A DNA stretch of 64,000 nucleotides, taken from assembly GCF_003003075.1 (NCBI RefSeq), contig NZ_PVTX01000002.1, forward strand, positions 431,556-495,555, written 5' to 3'. The position numbers were made by a program, and so were the translations under genes. A model generated the notes under the pieces. That model was given only the letters and a program-made list of their open reading frames with translations. It made no database searches and had not been told where the DNA came from. This stretch comes from Isoptericola halotolerans (GTDB taxonomy: Bacteria > Actinomycetota > Actinomycetes > Actinomycetales > Cellulomonadaceae). Of the stretch, positions 40,700-49,848 are shown piece after piece. Each line of letters opens with the position of its first letter. The first letter of the stretch is position 1.

Positions 40700-43147
40700 C
40701 TACCGCCCGGCGACCACCTGCGTCAGCCACCGGTCGTACATCGCGAGGTCACGCTGGGCGCGCGACCCGAACAGTGCCGGACCCTCGCCGTCGAGCGCTC
40801 CTCGCTCGACGGCGTCCGACGCGCGCCCGAGCGCGTCGATCGCGGCCGTCGGCCGGTCGCGGTCCAGCGCCCGCTCGGCCGCGGCGAGCTGGGCGGTCGC
40901 CGCCGCCACCGCTCCGGCGCCCACGCACTCGCCCCGCGCCGAGCCGAGGGCGTCGCGCAGCGCGTCGACACCGACCCGCACGGCACGGATCCGGTCGGCG
41001 TGCGGCACCACGGCCGGGTCGCGGAAGGCGCCCTCCGCGAGCGCGCCCGCCTGGGCGTCCGTGACCTGGTTGTACGCGAACAGCGCCGCTCCGTCGGAGC
41101 CGGCGTCGCCGACGGCGGCGACCTGGTCCAGCATGGTCTGCGGCGTGGAGCCCCGGAAGGGGCCGTAGGTCGCGGTGTACAGCAGGTTCTCCTCGCCGAC
41201 CCGCTCCCGCATGGCCACGGTGTCGGCGGCGACCGAGGTGGCGGACGTGCCGAAGGACATGCCGGTCAGGACGTCGACGTACCCCTGGTCGACCCAGTCG
41301 CCCCAGTTCTGGAACTTCTTGGCCAGGCCGTCGCTCGGGTCCGGGAACACGGCGGCCGACACCGGGACCTCCGGGGCGACCTCCTGCTGCATCGAGCGGA
41401 CCTCGGAGACGAACGAGGTCACGTTGGCCTCGCGCCAGGCCGTCCACGTCTCCCACGCGGGGTCCGCGGGGGTCAGCGTGTAGGGGTCGACGCCGGCCTC
41501 CTCGGCGAAGGCGGCGCGCGAGTAGTCGCTGTAGGAGTAGCCCGCGGTCTCCCAGGGCTCGGAGACCGGGTAGCGGATGTAGTCCAGGTGCAGCCCGTCG
41601 ACGGGGTACCCGGTCAGGATCTCCTCGAGGACGGAGGCGACGTACGCCCGCGGCCCGGGGTGGGAGGCGTCGACGAAGTAGTAGCCCGGCTCCTGCGACG
41701 ACGGCATCGGCCGGTCCGCGCCGACGTCCTCGCGCTCGACAGCGGCCCACTCCGGGTAGACGTCCAGGATCGGCCCCGGGCCGCCCGTGGCGCCCTCGGA
41801 CCCCACGAAGAACGTGTGGATCCACGGGTGCAGCTCGATCCCGCGGTCGTGGGCCTCGGAGATCCAGACGGCGAGCGGGTCGAACCCGGCCATCTCCGGG
41901 CGCTGGGCAGTGATCCCGGCGTCGGCCGCGACCTGCGACGGGTAGATCGTCGTGCCCTGGAAGAAGGTCTCGAGGAACACGACGTTGAAGCCGGACTCCT
42001 CGATGCGGTCGAGCGTGGCACGGATCGCCTCGGGGGACGTCTCCTCGGGGCGTACCCAGACCCCGCGCCCCTCGGCCGGCCGCGACTCCGCCGTGCGGTA
42101 CCCCGCCAGCGACGCGGACGCGCTCGCCTCCTGGGCCAGCTCGCTGGCCGCGGCGGCGTCGCCGGACCCGGCCGCCGTGCGCGCCCGGTCGAGAAGTGCC
42201 TCGGCGTCCGCCAGCGCCTCGACCGCACCGTCGCGCGGGAAGGCGAGGCAGGCGGCGTCGGCGGCGGTGACGGACTCCTGCGCCGCGATCACCCCCTGCT
42301 CGGCGGCGTAGATCGCGGTGCGCTCGTCGACGGTCGCGACGAGGTCGGTCCCGTCGACCTCGACCGTGGCGCCCACCGGCGCGTTGGTCTGCAGCCACGT
42401 GCCGCGCGAGCCGTGGCCGGACAGCACGTAACCGTCCGCGGGGATCTCGCGGTCGTTGCCGCCCGCCCCGACGACGGTCCCGGCGACGACGGTGACCTCG
42501 TAGCCGAAGTCGTTGGTGCCGGAGGAGTCACGACCGGAGGCCGGGGTGTACTGCACGAGCTGCTCCGCGCCGCGGCAGCCCGGGTAGCACTGCCCGCTCC
42601 CGGGGTCGACGCCGGGCGGGTTGTTCTCGGGCGTCGGGTCCACGGCGTCGAGCGTCGTCGAGGCGCTGCGCTCGACGACCTCCCGGAACGTGATCGTGTC
42701 GCCGGCGGCGACGTGGTCGCGCAGGAACGGGCGGACGTCCGGCGACCCGCCGGGAGACACCGACAGCACGAGACCGTCGGTGGGGACGGCGTTGTCACCG
42801 GGCGTCCAGGCCGGATCGGCACAGGTGGCGAGCGCGGTGCACACGCTGACCACCTCGTAGGTGCCCTGCTCGGGGCCGGGGGTCAGCACGGCCTCGCCAC
42901 CGAACGCGTTGGTGCGCGTGGACTCCCCGAAGGCCGGGGTGTACACCGCGACGGTGCCGGCCGTGCGGCTCGGCGGGTTCACCGCCGTGACCGTCAGCTC
43001 CTCGCCGTCCGCCGCGACCACCACGTCGCCGGCCTCGGGGAGCCCGGCAGCGTCGACGGCCGTGGCGGACGTCGTCCCCGCGATGCCTGCCAGCAGCAAC
43101 GCCAGGGCGGTGGCGGCGGAGGTCCGCCGTCGTGTTCTGATCATCAT
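40700..43147 (-). CDS. Secreted glycosyl hydrolase-like 10 (GHL10, family 10 glycosylhydrolase) protein
   Basis: The protein has 815 residues from the ATG at 43147, with GAGGAGAGG upstream. A Sec signal peptide (RTRRRTSAATALALLLAGIAGTTSATAVDA) opens it. Residues about 40-280 are beta-rich modules with SGTNDFGYEVTVVAGTVVGAGGNDREIPADGYVLSGHG, found before GHL10 domains. The TIM-barrel domain follows (RGVWVRPEETSPEAI, FNVVFLETFFQG, DRGIELHPWIHTFF, VDGLHLDYIRYP, GMSFGTSA). GHL10 (DUF187/PF02638-type) proteins are predicted glycosidases; few have known substrates. The last 120 residues are Ala-rich helices. It is exported and not attached by any visible anchor. It lies downstream of the mannosidase operon but behind a terminator. 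Confidence 0.88.
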   Translation of the reverse strand: MMIRTRRRTSAATALALLLAGIAGTTSATAVDAAGLPEAGDVVVAADGEELTVTAVNPPSRTAGTVAVYTPAFGESTRTNAFGGEAVLTPGPEQGTYEVVSVCTALATCADPAWTPGDNAVPTDGLVLSVSPGGSPDVRPFLRDHVAAGDTITFREVVERSASTTLDAVDPTPENNPPGVDPGSGQCYPGCRGAEQLVQYTPASGRDSSGTNDFGYEVTVVAGTVVGAGGNDREIPADGYVLSGHGSRGTWLQTNAPVGATVEVDGTDLVATVDERTAIYAAEQGVIAAQESVTAADAACLAFPRDGAVEALADAEALLDRARTAAGSGDAAAASELAQEASASASLAGYRTAESRPAEGRGVWVRPEETSPEAIRATLDRIEESGFNVVFLETFFQGTTIYPSQVAADAGITAQRPEMAGFDPLAVWISEAHDRGIELHPWIHTFFVGSEGATGGPGPILDVYPEWAAVEREDVGADRPMPSSQEPGYYFVDASHPGPRAYVASVLEEILTGYPVDGLHLDYIRYPVSEPWETAGYSYSDYSRAAFAEEAGVDPYTLTPADPAWETWTAWREANVTSFVSEVRSMQQEVAPEVPVSAAVFPDPSDGLAKKFQNWGDWVDQGYVDVLTGMSFGTSATSVAADTVAMRERVGEENLLYTATYGPFRGSTPQTMLDQVAAVGDAGSDGAALFAYNQVTDAQAGALAEGAFRDPAVVPHADRIRAVRVGVDALRDALGSARGECVGAGAVAAATAQLAAAERALDRDRPTAAIDALGRASDAVERGALDGEGPALFGSRAQRDLAMYDRWLTQVVAGR

Positions 43148-43186
43148 CGATCCTCTCCTCGCCGGCGGGGACGTTCCCACGCCGGT

Positions 43187-43213
43187 GCGCCCGCCCTGCG
43201 AGCAGGCGGGCGC
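43187..43213 (-). terminator. Hairpin terminator of the NanE/GH38 operon
   Basis: Nine-base arms GCGCCCGCC and GGCGGGCGC plus a short CTG/CAG extension with one bulged C close over a small loop. It begins 18 bases after the GH38 stop on the minus strand and precedes the GHL10 gene. Confidence 0.6.
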
Positions 43214-43230
43214 CGTCGGTCACGCCGTGG

Positions 43231-45870
43231 TCATCGGTCGTCGGTCCGCAGCAGCCAGGTCCGCACGCCGTACGGGCCGAGCTGCGCGGGCAGCAGCCCG
43301 TCGGCCCCGGCACCCGTCGACGGCGCGCCGTCGAGCGGGCGCTCGTCGAGCCGCGTCTCGGCCACCCGCCGGGCCCAGCCCGGGAGGTGGACGACGGCGC
43401 TCGCGGGCCGGGCCGACGGGTTGGCGACCCGGAGCACCACGCCCTCGCCCGACTCGGCGGGCTTGAACGCGGAGACGAGCGCGCCCTGCACGCGAGGCGC
43501 GGCGCCGCGGGGAGACCGCCGTCGGGCCGCGGGGGCGCGGAGCTGGTCGGCCCGCAGCGGGACGTGGTGCGCCGCCGCGGTGCGGGCGAGCGCGAGGTCG
43601 TCCGTGGCGTCCGCGCCGACGACGACGCCGAGCCGCACGCGCCGCTCCCCGTGGCACTGGGCCTCGGGCACCTCGAACGCCGGGCCGGCACCGGTGGTGC
43701 GGGTGCGCAGGTCGAACCGGGACAGCCAGCCCACGGATCGCAGGAGCGTCACGGCGATCTCGTGCGGGCCGCCGGTGGCCGCGGCGTCGAGGCCCTGGAC
43801 CTCGGGCAGCGCGTCGAGCAGCACGGCCACACTGGCGGTGCCCTGTCCCGCCACGGCGAACGTGTGAGCGGGCGCGGTGCCGATCGCGGCCTCCAGACCG
43901 GCAGCCTCGGGGAGCGCACCGACGACCGGTCCGAAGGGCCGGTCCTGTACGGACCAGTGCGTGTCCGCCTGCCACGTCGTGGGCGCCCCGGCGACGGGCA
44001 CGTGGAACCGCAGGCGATGGTCGTCGGCGGCGTTGTCCAGGCGGACGTCCCACCGCAGGACGGGGTCGCCCACCCAGCGCTCGACGACGAGCGTGACGGG
44101 GTGCTCGCGGCGGACCGCCGAGCGGGCGTCGCGGCTCACGTCCAGCGAGGTCGGCAGGTCCAGGGCGGCCGACACCACGAGGCGCGTCCGCACCGGCGAC
44201 GAGACGACCTCCACGGCCCGGACCGACGGCGTCACGAGCTCGTCGTCCGCCGGCGGGTCGTACGTGTAGCTGTCGCCACGGTCGCCGCCGTCGACGAGAC
44301 GCCCCAGACCGGTCCAGGTGGCGCCGTCGGGTCCCGTCAAGGTCACCGAGGCGTCGTCCGCGACGACCAGTCGCGTACCGTCGACGACGGCGGCACGCCC
44401 CGCGGCGTGCGCCGGCGAGCAGGTCGGCGCGTCACCCAGGACGGCGGTGTACACCGCCCACCCGAACGCGGGGACGTCGCGGGCGACGAACGCGAGCCGA
44501 TGACGCTCCCCGCGCAGCGTGTCGGGGAGCAGGTCGAGGTCCGCCTCGAACCACTGGGCGGCGCCCAGGTGCTCCGCCTCCACCGGCACCTCGTGACCGT
44601 CGGGGTCGCGCAGGCCGACGACGTACCGCCCGGCCGCCGTGACGACGTCGACCACCACCGGGCCGTCGCCGTCGTCCCCGCTGCCGGAGCGCACCAGCAC
44701 GTCCACCGTGCCGGCGGCGGGCTTGCCGTCACCGCGGACGTCGAGGTCCTCGGCCAGCGCCGCGCGGCGCACGAGCTGGTCGCCGACCTCGAGGACCCGC
44801 TCGGCGCGGACCGTCGTCTCCCGGTGCACCTCGTCGACGGAGCAGCCGCAGATGGAGTCGTGGGGGGCGTTCTTCACCAGCAGGTCCCAGGCGTGCGCGA
44901 GGGCCTCGCGGGCGTTCGCCGGGCCCCGCCCGGTGACGGTGGCGAGGGCGGCTGCGGGCTCGACGAACCGTTCCAGGAGGGTCTGGGCGCGGTCGTTCAG
45001 CGACTTGACGTAGGCCCGTGCCGAGAGCGTGCCGGGCAGCAGGAACGTCAGCCGGTCGCCGAGGTTCCGTAGCTCGCCCTCGACGACGGGCAGGTCCGCT
45101 GCGGCGCTCGCGGCCGCGGTGCGGGCGGCGGCGAAGAACTCCGGCAGGGTCGACGGGCGGGCGGCGACACCGGTGGCGCGACGGACCGCCTCGATCGCCT
45201 CGGCCCGCTCGGCGGGGCGCGGCGGCACGAGGTGGTCGCCACCGTTGAGGAGGAGCTGCGGCCCGGCCGGGACGCGGTCCGCCTCACGGCGGACGAACGC
45301 CTCGAGCGCCGTGGCGGCGTCGGCGGGATCGTCCGGCCACAGCACCTCGGCCTGGTGGTAGGCCTGGTTGACGGTGAAGACCTCGGCGCCGTCCGGCGAC
45401 CGCCAGCGGAAGCGGGCGTGCTCCGGGGGCGCGCCGCGCCACACCAGGGCGGTGTCGATCCCGAAGCCGACCAGGACGCGGGGCAGGTCGGCCGGGTGCC
45501 CGAACGCGTCCGGTGAGTAGCCGATGTCGCTGAGCAGGTCGCCCGCGGTGCGCCGGGCGAGGAGCAGGTTGCGCACCAGGTTCTCGGCGGAGACGAGCTG
45601 GTTGTCCGCGAGCACGTGCCAGGGACCGATCGTGATCCGGCCCGCGGCGGCATGCCGGCGCACCCGGTCGGCCACGTCGGGGCGCAGGGCCGCGACGTCG
45701 TCGAGCGTGACGGTCTGCCCGTCGAGGTGGAAGGACGCGATCCGGCCGGCGTCGAGGTCGTCGCAGACCCGTTCGACGAGCTCCAGCAGGCGCGACCGGT
45801 AGCCCTCGAAGGGGCGGTACCACTCCCGGTCCCAGTGCACGTGGGAGACGACGTGACAGGTGGTGCTCAT
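43231..45870 (-). CDS. GH38 alpha-mannosidase
   Basis: The protein has 879 residues starting at the ATG that overlaps the NanE stop. The N-terminal barrel has the zinc motif HVHWDREW (10-17), and the nucleophile D121 in GYSPDAFGHPADLP; NAPHDSICGCSVDEVHRETTVR is the third zinc-region motif of GH38. The C-terminal 500 residues are the beta-sandwich domains. GH38 enzymes use zinc to release alpha-linked mannose. No signal peptide, so it works on imported sugars. It is the last gene of the minus-strand operon with a sugar importer, ROK kinase and NanE, which points to a mannose- and amino-sugar-containing oligosaccharide such as an N-glycan fragment. Confidence 0.93.
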   Translation of the reverse strand: MSTTCHVVSHVHWDREWYRPFEGYRSRLLELVERVCDDLDAGRIASFHLDGQTVTLDDVAALRPDVADRVRRHAAAGRITIGPWHVLADNQLVSAENLVRNLLLARRTAGDLLSDIGYSPDAFGHPADLPRVLVGFGIDTALVWRGAPPEHARFRWRSPDGAEVFTVNQAYHQAEVLWPDDPADAATALEAFVRREADRVPAGPQLLLNGGDHLVPPRPAERAEAIEAVRRATGVAARPSTLPEFFAAARTAAASAAADLPVVEGELRNLGDRLTFLLPGTLSARAYVKSLNDRAQTLLERFVEPAAALATVTGRGPANAREALAHAWDLLVKNAPHDSICGCSVDEVHRETTVRAERVLEVGDQLVRRAALAEDLDVRGDGKPAAGTVDVLVRSGSGDDGDGPVVVDVVTAAGRYVVGLRDPDGHEVPVEAEHLGAAQWFEADLDLLPDTLRGERHRLAFVARDVPAFGWAVYTAVLGDAPTCSPAHAAGRAAVVDGTRLVVADDASVTLTGPDGATWTGLGRLVDGGDRGDSYTYDPPADDELVTPSVRAVEVVSSPVRTRLVVSAALDLPTSLDVSRDARSAVRREHPVTLVVERWVGDPVLRWDVRLDNAADDHRLRFHVPVAGAPTTWQADTHWSVQDRPFGPVVGALPEAAGLEAAIGTAPAHTFAVAGQGTASVAVLLDALPEVQGLDAAATGGPHEIAVTLLRSVGWLSRFDLRTRTTGAGPAFEVPEAQCHGERRVRLGVVVGADATDDLALARTAAAHHVPLRADQLRAPAARRRSPRGAAPRVQGALVSAFKPAESGEGVVLRVANPSARPASAVVHLPGWARRVAETRLDERPLDGAPSTGAGADGLLPAQLGPYGVRTWLLRTDDR

Positions 45871-46604
45871 CGGGCGCCCTCCTGAGCCACCAGGGCGGTC
45901 CGGGCGCTGTCCAGGGCAGCCGCGAACCGTGCGGTGATCGACGCCGGCCGGGTGATCGCCCCGCCCACGACCACGGTGGTCGCACCGCGCAGCAGCGCCT
46001 CGGCGGCCTGCTCCGCCGTGGCGATCCGCCCCTCGGCCACCACCGGAACCGACAGTGCCGCGGCCAGCTCCCCGACGAGCGTCAGGTCCGGCCCGGCCGG
46101 GGGCCGGCCGGGGCCGGTGTACCCGGACAGCGTCGATCCGACGAGGTCCGCGCCGGCGGCCTCGGCCGCGCGACCCTGCGCGAGGGTGGCGACGTCCGCC
46201 ATCACGAGACGGCCGGGGATCCCGTGCACCGCCCGCACCACGTCCGCGAACGTGCTGCCGTCCGGGCGGGGCCGCCCGGTCCCGTCGACCGCCACGATGT
46301 CGGCGCCGGCGTCCGCGACGGCGTGCACGGCGTCCATGGTGGGCGTGATGTAGACGGGCGCGGCCCCCACCTTCCACAGCCCGATGATCGGCACCCCGGT
46401 GACGGCGCGGACCGCCGCGACGTCCGCCGGCCCCTCCAGGCGCAGGCCGGCGGCCCCGCCGTCGAGCGCCGAGAGCGCCATCGCGGTCATGTGGGCCGGT
46501 CCGTGCAGGGGTTCGCCCTCACGAGCCTGGCAGGAGACGACGAGCCGTCCCCGCAGGGCTCCGACCACGTCGTCGGGGGTGGCGGTCGGGCGGTCGGGCG
46601 TCAT
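45867..46604 (-). CDS. nanE: Putative N-acetylmannosamine-6-phosphate 2-epimerase
   Basis: The protein has 245 residues. NanE features: LRGRLVVSCQAREGEPLHGP at the phosphate end, AGLRLEGPADVAAVRAVTGVPIIGLWKVG with the catalytic Lys, VYITPTMDAVHAVADAGADIVAVDGTGRPRPDG, VMADVATLAQGRAAEAAGADLVGSTLSGYT and PVVAEGRIATAEQA. NanE turns ManNAc-6-phosphate into GlcNAc-6-phosphate. Typical NanE proteins have IIKRD where this one has GLWKVG, so substrate use may differ. It overlaps neighbours on both sides by ATGA. Its product, GlcNAc-6-phosphate, is a known effector of DasR/NagR regulators, and the operon encodes a GntR of that family. Confidence 0.88.
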   Translation of the reverse strand: MTPDRPTATPDDVVGALRGRLVVSCQAREGEPLHGPAHMTAMALSALDGGAAGLRLEGPADVAAVRAVTGVPIIGLWKVGAAPVYITPTMDAVHAVADAGADIVAVDGTGRPRPDGSTFADVVRAVHGIPGRLVMADVATLAQGRAAEAAGADLVGSTLSGYTGPGRPPAGPDLTLVGELAAALSVPVVAEGRIATAEQAAEALLRGATTVVVGGAITRPASITARFAAALDSARTALVAQEGAR

Positions 46605-48355
46605 GCCGGCTCCTGAAGGTCGGGCTGGTGGTGGCGGGCCTGCTCCGGGTGGGCGGGCTGCGCCGAGAGGACCGCGTCGCCCCAGGTGCTTCCCTCCGGG
46701 AGGCGACCCAGGCCGAGCGCGTGGGCGATCGAGGCGCGCTCGGCCTCGTCGAGGCCCTCGTCGGGCCGCAGGTCGAGGGTCCGCGCCCGCTCGCCGACCA
46801 GGCCGCCACGCAGCACGCAGCGGTTCACGGCGGCGAACGCGGGATGGTCGGCGGGCACGTCGCGCGTCCAGACCAGGGGGGTGCCGCGGGCGAGCAGCCG
46901 CTCCTGGGCGCGCCGCACACCGGCCGTCGAGGTGGCGGTCTCGGTCGGCGTGCGACCGTCGGCGTCCGCCTGGACGGCGAGCACGCCCGCGGCCTCGCCG
47001 ACGGACCACTCGCCCGGGTGCACGCGGTAGGCGGCGGCCGCGACCTGCGTGGCCGCGAGGTTCTTCGCCCCGGCGACGAGGTTGACCGGTCCGCGGCCGG
47101 CCTCCGGGACCAGCGCACGGGCCGGCACCTGGAACGGGGAGGTCGGGGCGTACACGCTCTGGGGATGCCCGACGCGCGGGTGGAGGTCCGCGTGGTACCA
47201 GGCGGTGCCCAGCGAGTCGGGCATCGCGACGGCGCGCTCGGACGACCCGCGGACGGCGAGGTCGAGCTCCGTGACAGGGCGGCCGGAGGCGAGCCGGCGG
47301 GACTCGCGCACGTATGGCGCGTGCGCCAGGCCGTCCGCGGTCCCCGTGACGCCGGGGTCGAGCGCCAGCTCCGGGTAGCCCCGGCCGCCGTCGTCCCGCG
47401 GCGCCTCGGTGCGCAGCCAGTGGACGAACCCGAGCGTGAGGTCGCGGGCCCCGCGCAGCGTGCGCTCGCGGTCGGCGACGAGCCCCGTGGCCGCGTAGTC
47501 GTTGCCGGCCCAGTTGAGCACGACGGCGTCCTGGCCGCCCAGGAGCGCGCCCGAGCGCACCCTTCGGTAGGTCCAGAACGGCGGGTTGCCCGTGGGCCCC
47601 TCGCCGAACATCGCGTACCGGTGGAGCGTGCCGTCCCAGCCGGGGATGTCCAGGCCGAACGGCTGCCCCGTGACGTGACGGGCGTAGCCTCGCGGCGGGC
47701 CGCCGACGGGACCCGGGTCCTCCCGGAGCGTCAGCCCCGCGACCCAGGTGCAGGACTGCTCGGCGAGCGGGTCCGGCCCGCCCGGGAGGGCGTGCGGCTC
47801 GCCGAACGCCTCGGAGCCCTCCGAGCCGATCACCCAGTCGGCGCCGACCAGCGGCAGCAGGTCACCGAGCTCGGTGGCGTCCACGAAGGTGTCGGCCGTG
47901 ACCACCTCGCGCACGCCGCCGGGTCCGGCGAGCTCCACGGCCTCGACGACGGCGCGTCCTGCGGCGTCCGTCGTCGTCCGGGCGGCGACCGGCTCGCGGT
48001 CCAGCAGGACCCGCAGGCGACCGGAGGCCACGTGCTCGGCGAGCATGTCCTCCAGGACCTGCCGCCCGACGTCGGGCTCGAAGCACAACCGGGACACCCA
48101 GCCGTCGCCCGGGTTGGCGAGGCCGCCGTAGGCGGCACGCAGCCGGCGGCGCATCTCGTGGTAGCTGCCGGGCGCGCCGGTGGTCTCGACGAGCGGGTGC
48201 TCGTCGAGCGGGCTGGTCGCCTGCGCCGTGATCTGGCCGCCGACCATCGGTTCCGCGGCGGTGAGCGTGACGGTGGCGCCGGCGTCGGCGGCCGCGAGGG
48301 CGGCGGCGACACCGCCGAGCCCGCCGCCGATCACGGCGAGACGGAGGCCCGTCAT
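46601..48355 (-). CDS. FAD-dependent oxidoreductase (PF12831-type)
   Basis: The protein has 584 residues. The FAD-binding motif is RLAVIGGGLGGVAAALAAADAG at the N-terminus, and FVDATELGDLLPLVGADW matches the conserved second motif of the FAD-dependent oxidoreductase family often called xanthan lyase-like. SFHEM-type and WHADLHPR-type segments (SYHEMRRRLRAAYGG, TAWYHADLHP) and NLVAGAKNLAATQVA are further family marks. There is no export signal. The reaction is unknown; relatives sit in many glycan-use loci and may oxidise a sugar or a sugar acid. It overlaps both the DUF4127 and NanE genes by 4 bases, so it works in the same pathway as the mannosidase and epimerase. Confidence 0.88.
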   Translation of the reverse strand: MTGLRLAVIGGGLGGVAAALAAADAGATVTLTAAEPMVGGQITAQATSPLDEHPLVETTGAPGSYHEMRRRLRAAYGGLANPGDGWVSRLCFEPDVGRQVLEDMLAEHVASGRLRVLLDREPVAARTTTDAAGRAVVEAVELAGPGGVREVVTADTFVDATELGDLLPLVGADWVIGSEGSEAFGEPHALPGGPDPLAEQSCTWVAGLTLREDPGPVGGPPRGYARHVTGQPFGLDIPGWDGTLHRYAMFGEGPTGNPPFWTYRRVRSGALLGGQDAVVLNWAGNDYAATGLVADRERTLRGARDLTLGFVHWLRTEAPRDDGGRGYPELALDPGVTGTADGLAHAPYVRESRRLASGRPVTELDLAVRGSSERAVAMPDSLGTAWYHADLHPRVGHPQSVYAPTSPFQVPARALVPEAGRGPVNLVAGAKNLAATQVAAAAYRVHPGEWSVGEAAGVLAVQADADGRTPTETATSTAGVRRAQERLLARGTPLVWTRDVPADHPAFAAVNRCVLRGGLVGERARTLDLRPDEGLDEAERASIAHALGLGRLPEGSTWGDAVLSAQPAHPEQARHHQPDLQEPA

Positions 48356-49848
48356 CGTGCCACCTCCACGTCCAGGTCGATCTCGAACGTGCGGTCCCAG
48401 GGGAGCGTCAGGCTCCCGGGGACGACGCGTGCGTCGTCGAGGCCGGGGGTGCGTGCCAGCACCTCGCCGACCAGGCTCTCCCACCGGTGGCGGCGGTCCG
48501 CCGTGAGCCGCACGACGTCGTGGCGCGTCGGGTCGGACCCCAGCTCCGCCCGGGCGCGAGCACGGGCGTGGCTCATCCACCCGGCGTCCTCCGCGACGCG
48601 GTGCGCCAGCAGCTCGCGGTGCGCGACGGCGTCGAACGTGCCCGCGGCCTGCGCCGCGCACGTCGCGACGACCTGGGCGGCGACCGTGCCGAGGGTGTTG
48701 CCGGCCGTGTTCCAGGCGGCGTAGCCGACGAGCCGTCGCCAGGCACCGACCTCGCCGAGCGCCGTCACGAGCGCAGGATCCGCCCCGTTGGGCTGCGCGA
48801 CGTCCGCCACCGCGACCCGCTGCCCCGCGGCGAGCAGCTCGGCGACGGTCCCGGCGGTCGCCGCCGCGGCCGCGCCGTCGGACCCGGCCGGAGGTGCGAC
48901 GGCCCAGTCGCCCGCGGACGGCCCGGTGGCCGGGGCATGGACGACGACGTGGCAGTCGACGTCGGGCGAGCGCGGGTCGACGACCACGGCCCCGGCGGCC
49001 TCGAGCTGACGGACCGCGGTGTGCCCGACCGGTCCCGTCTCGTACGGGGCGACGCGGTCGAGCCCGCCGTCGGCGGCGCACCGGACGGCGACGCGCGGCG
49101 TGGCCACGGCGGACGCCGCCAGCACGGCGCGGGCCACGAGCACGGCCCCGGTCTCGTCCGCGCCGGGGTGCACGACGGCGCGGTGACCGGTGCCGAGCAG
49201 CCTCGCCCATCGGGCGAGGTCCTCCTGGGCGAGCGCCGACAGCGACCGTTGCGCGGCGTCGTCCACGCCGACGACGAGCGTCGTCAGCAGGCCTCGGCGG
49301 TGCAGGTCCAGCGCCGCGAGCGCGAGCGCGTGCTGCCGCAGACGTCGGCCTGTCCAGTCGGCGACGACGTCGGCCGGGACGTCGGCGGCCACCCGGGAGC
49401 GGGCGTCGTCGAGGGTCGCGGTGGTGCCGCCGAGCTCGGCGGAGAGCCGGTGCAGCGCGGGGCCGTGCGGGTCCCAGTAGTCGGGCTCCTCCGTGGCGTC
49501 GGCGCTGTCGGGCGTCCGGGGCACCACGATCGCCGCGTGGACCGGAGGCCCGGGGCGCGTGACGGGCTGCCAGGCGGCGAGCACCTCGTCGAGACGTTCG
49601 GACCCGGTGCGCGACGCGATGAGCGAACCGAGGCCGAGGCCGTCCAGGCTGACGACGCTCGCGTCGGTGCGGCCCCGGGAGCCGGCGTACCAGGCGGACA
49701 GCGCCGCGACGTCCGGCGCGTGCCGCAGCCGCGGCCGCAGGGCGGGCGGGGGGACCTCGACGGTGGCGCCCGCCACGCGGGCTACCTGCGCGGGCAGGCG
49801 GACGGACACGGGGCGGTCGTCGAGCGGAAGGAGGGTCAGGCGGAGCAC
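48352..49848 (-). CDS. DUF4127 family protein
   Basis: The protein has 498 residues from a GTG at 49848 within the 3' end of the ROK gene. DUF4127 marks are LLPLDDRPVSVRLPAQVA at the N-terminus, SVVSLDGLGLGSLIASR, TLVVGVDDAAQRSLSA and GYAAWNTAGNTLGTVAAQV near the C-terminus. The family has conserved Asp, Asn and Arg residues but no established activity. No signal peptide is seen. The GTG has AGGAGG-poor context but translation can be coupled to the ROK gene, which it overlaps by 13 bases. Placement between a sugar kinase and an FAD oxidoreductase suggests a step in glycan breakdown. Confidence 0.88.
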   Translation of the reverse strand: MLRLTLLPLDDRPVSVRLPAQVARVAGATVEVPPPALRPRLRHAPDVAALSAWYAGSRGRTDASVVSLDGLGLGSLIASRTGSERLDEVLAAWQPVTRPGPPVHAAIVVPRTPDSADATEEPDYWDPHGPALHRLSAELGGTTATLDDARSRVAADVPADVVADWTGRRLRQHALALAALDLHRRGLLTTLVVGVDDAAQRSLSALAQEDLARWARLLGTGHRAVVHPGADETGAVLVARAVLAASAVATPRVAVRCAADGGLDRVAPYETGPVGHTAVRQLEAAGAVVVDPRSPDVDCHVVVHAPATGPSAGDWAVAPPAGSDGAAAAATAGTVAELLAAGQRVAVADVAQPNGADPALVTALGEVGAWRRLVGYAAWNTAGNTLGTVAAQVVATCAAQAAGTFDAVAHRELLAHRVAEDAGWMSHARARARAELGSDPTRHDVVRLTADRRHRWESLVGEVLARTPGLDDARVVPGSLTLPWDRTFEIDLDVEVAR

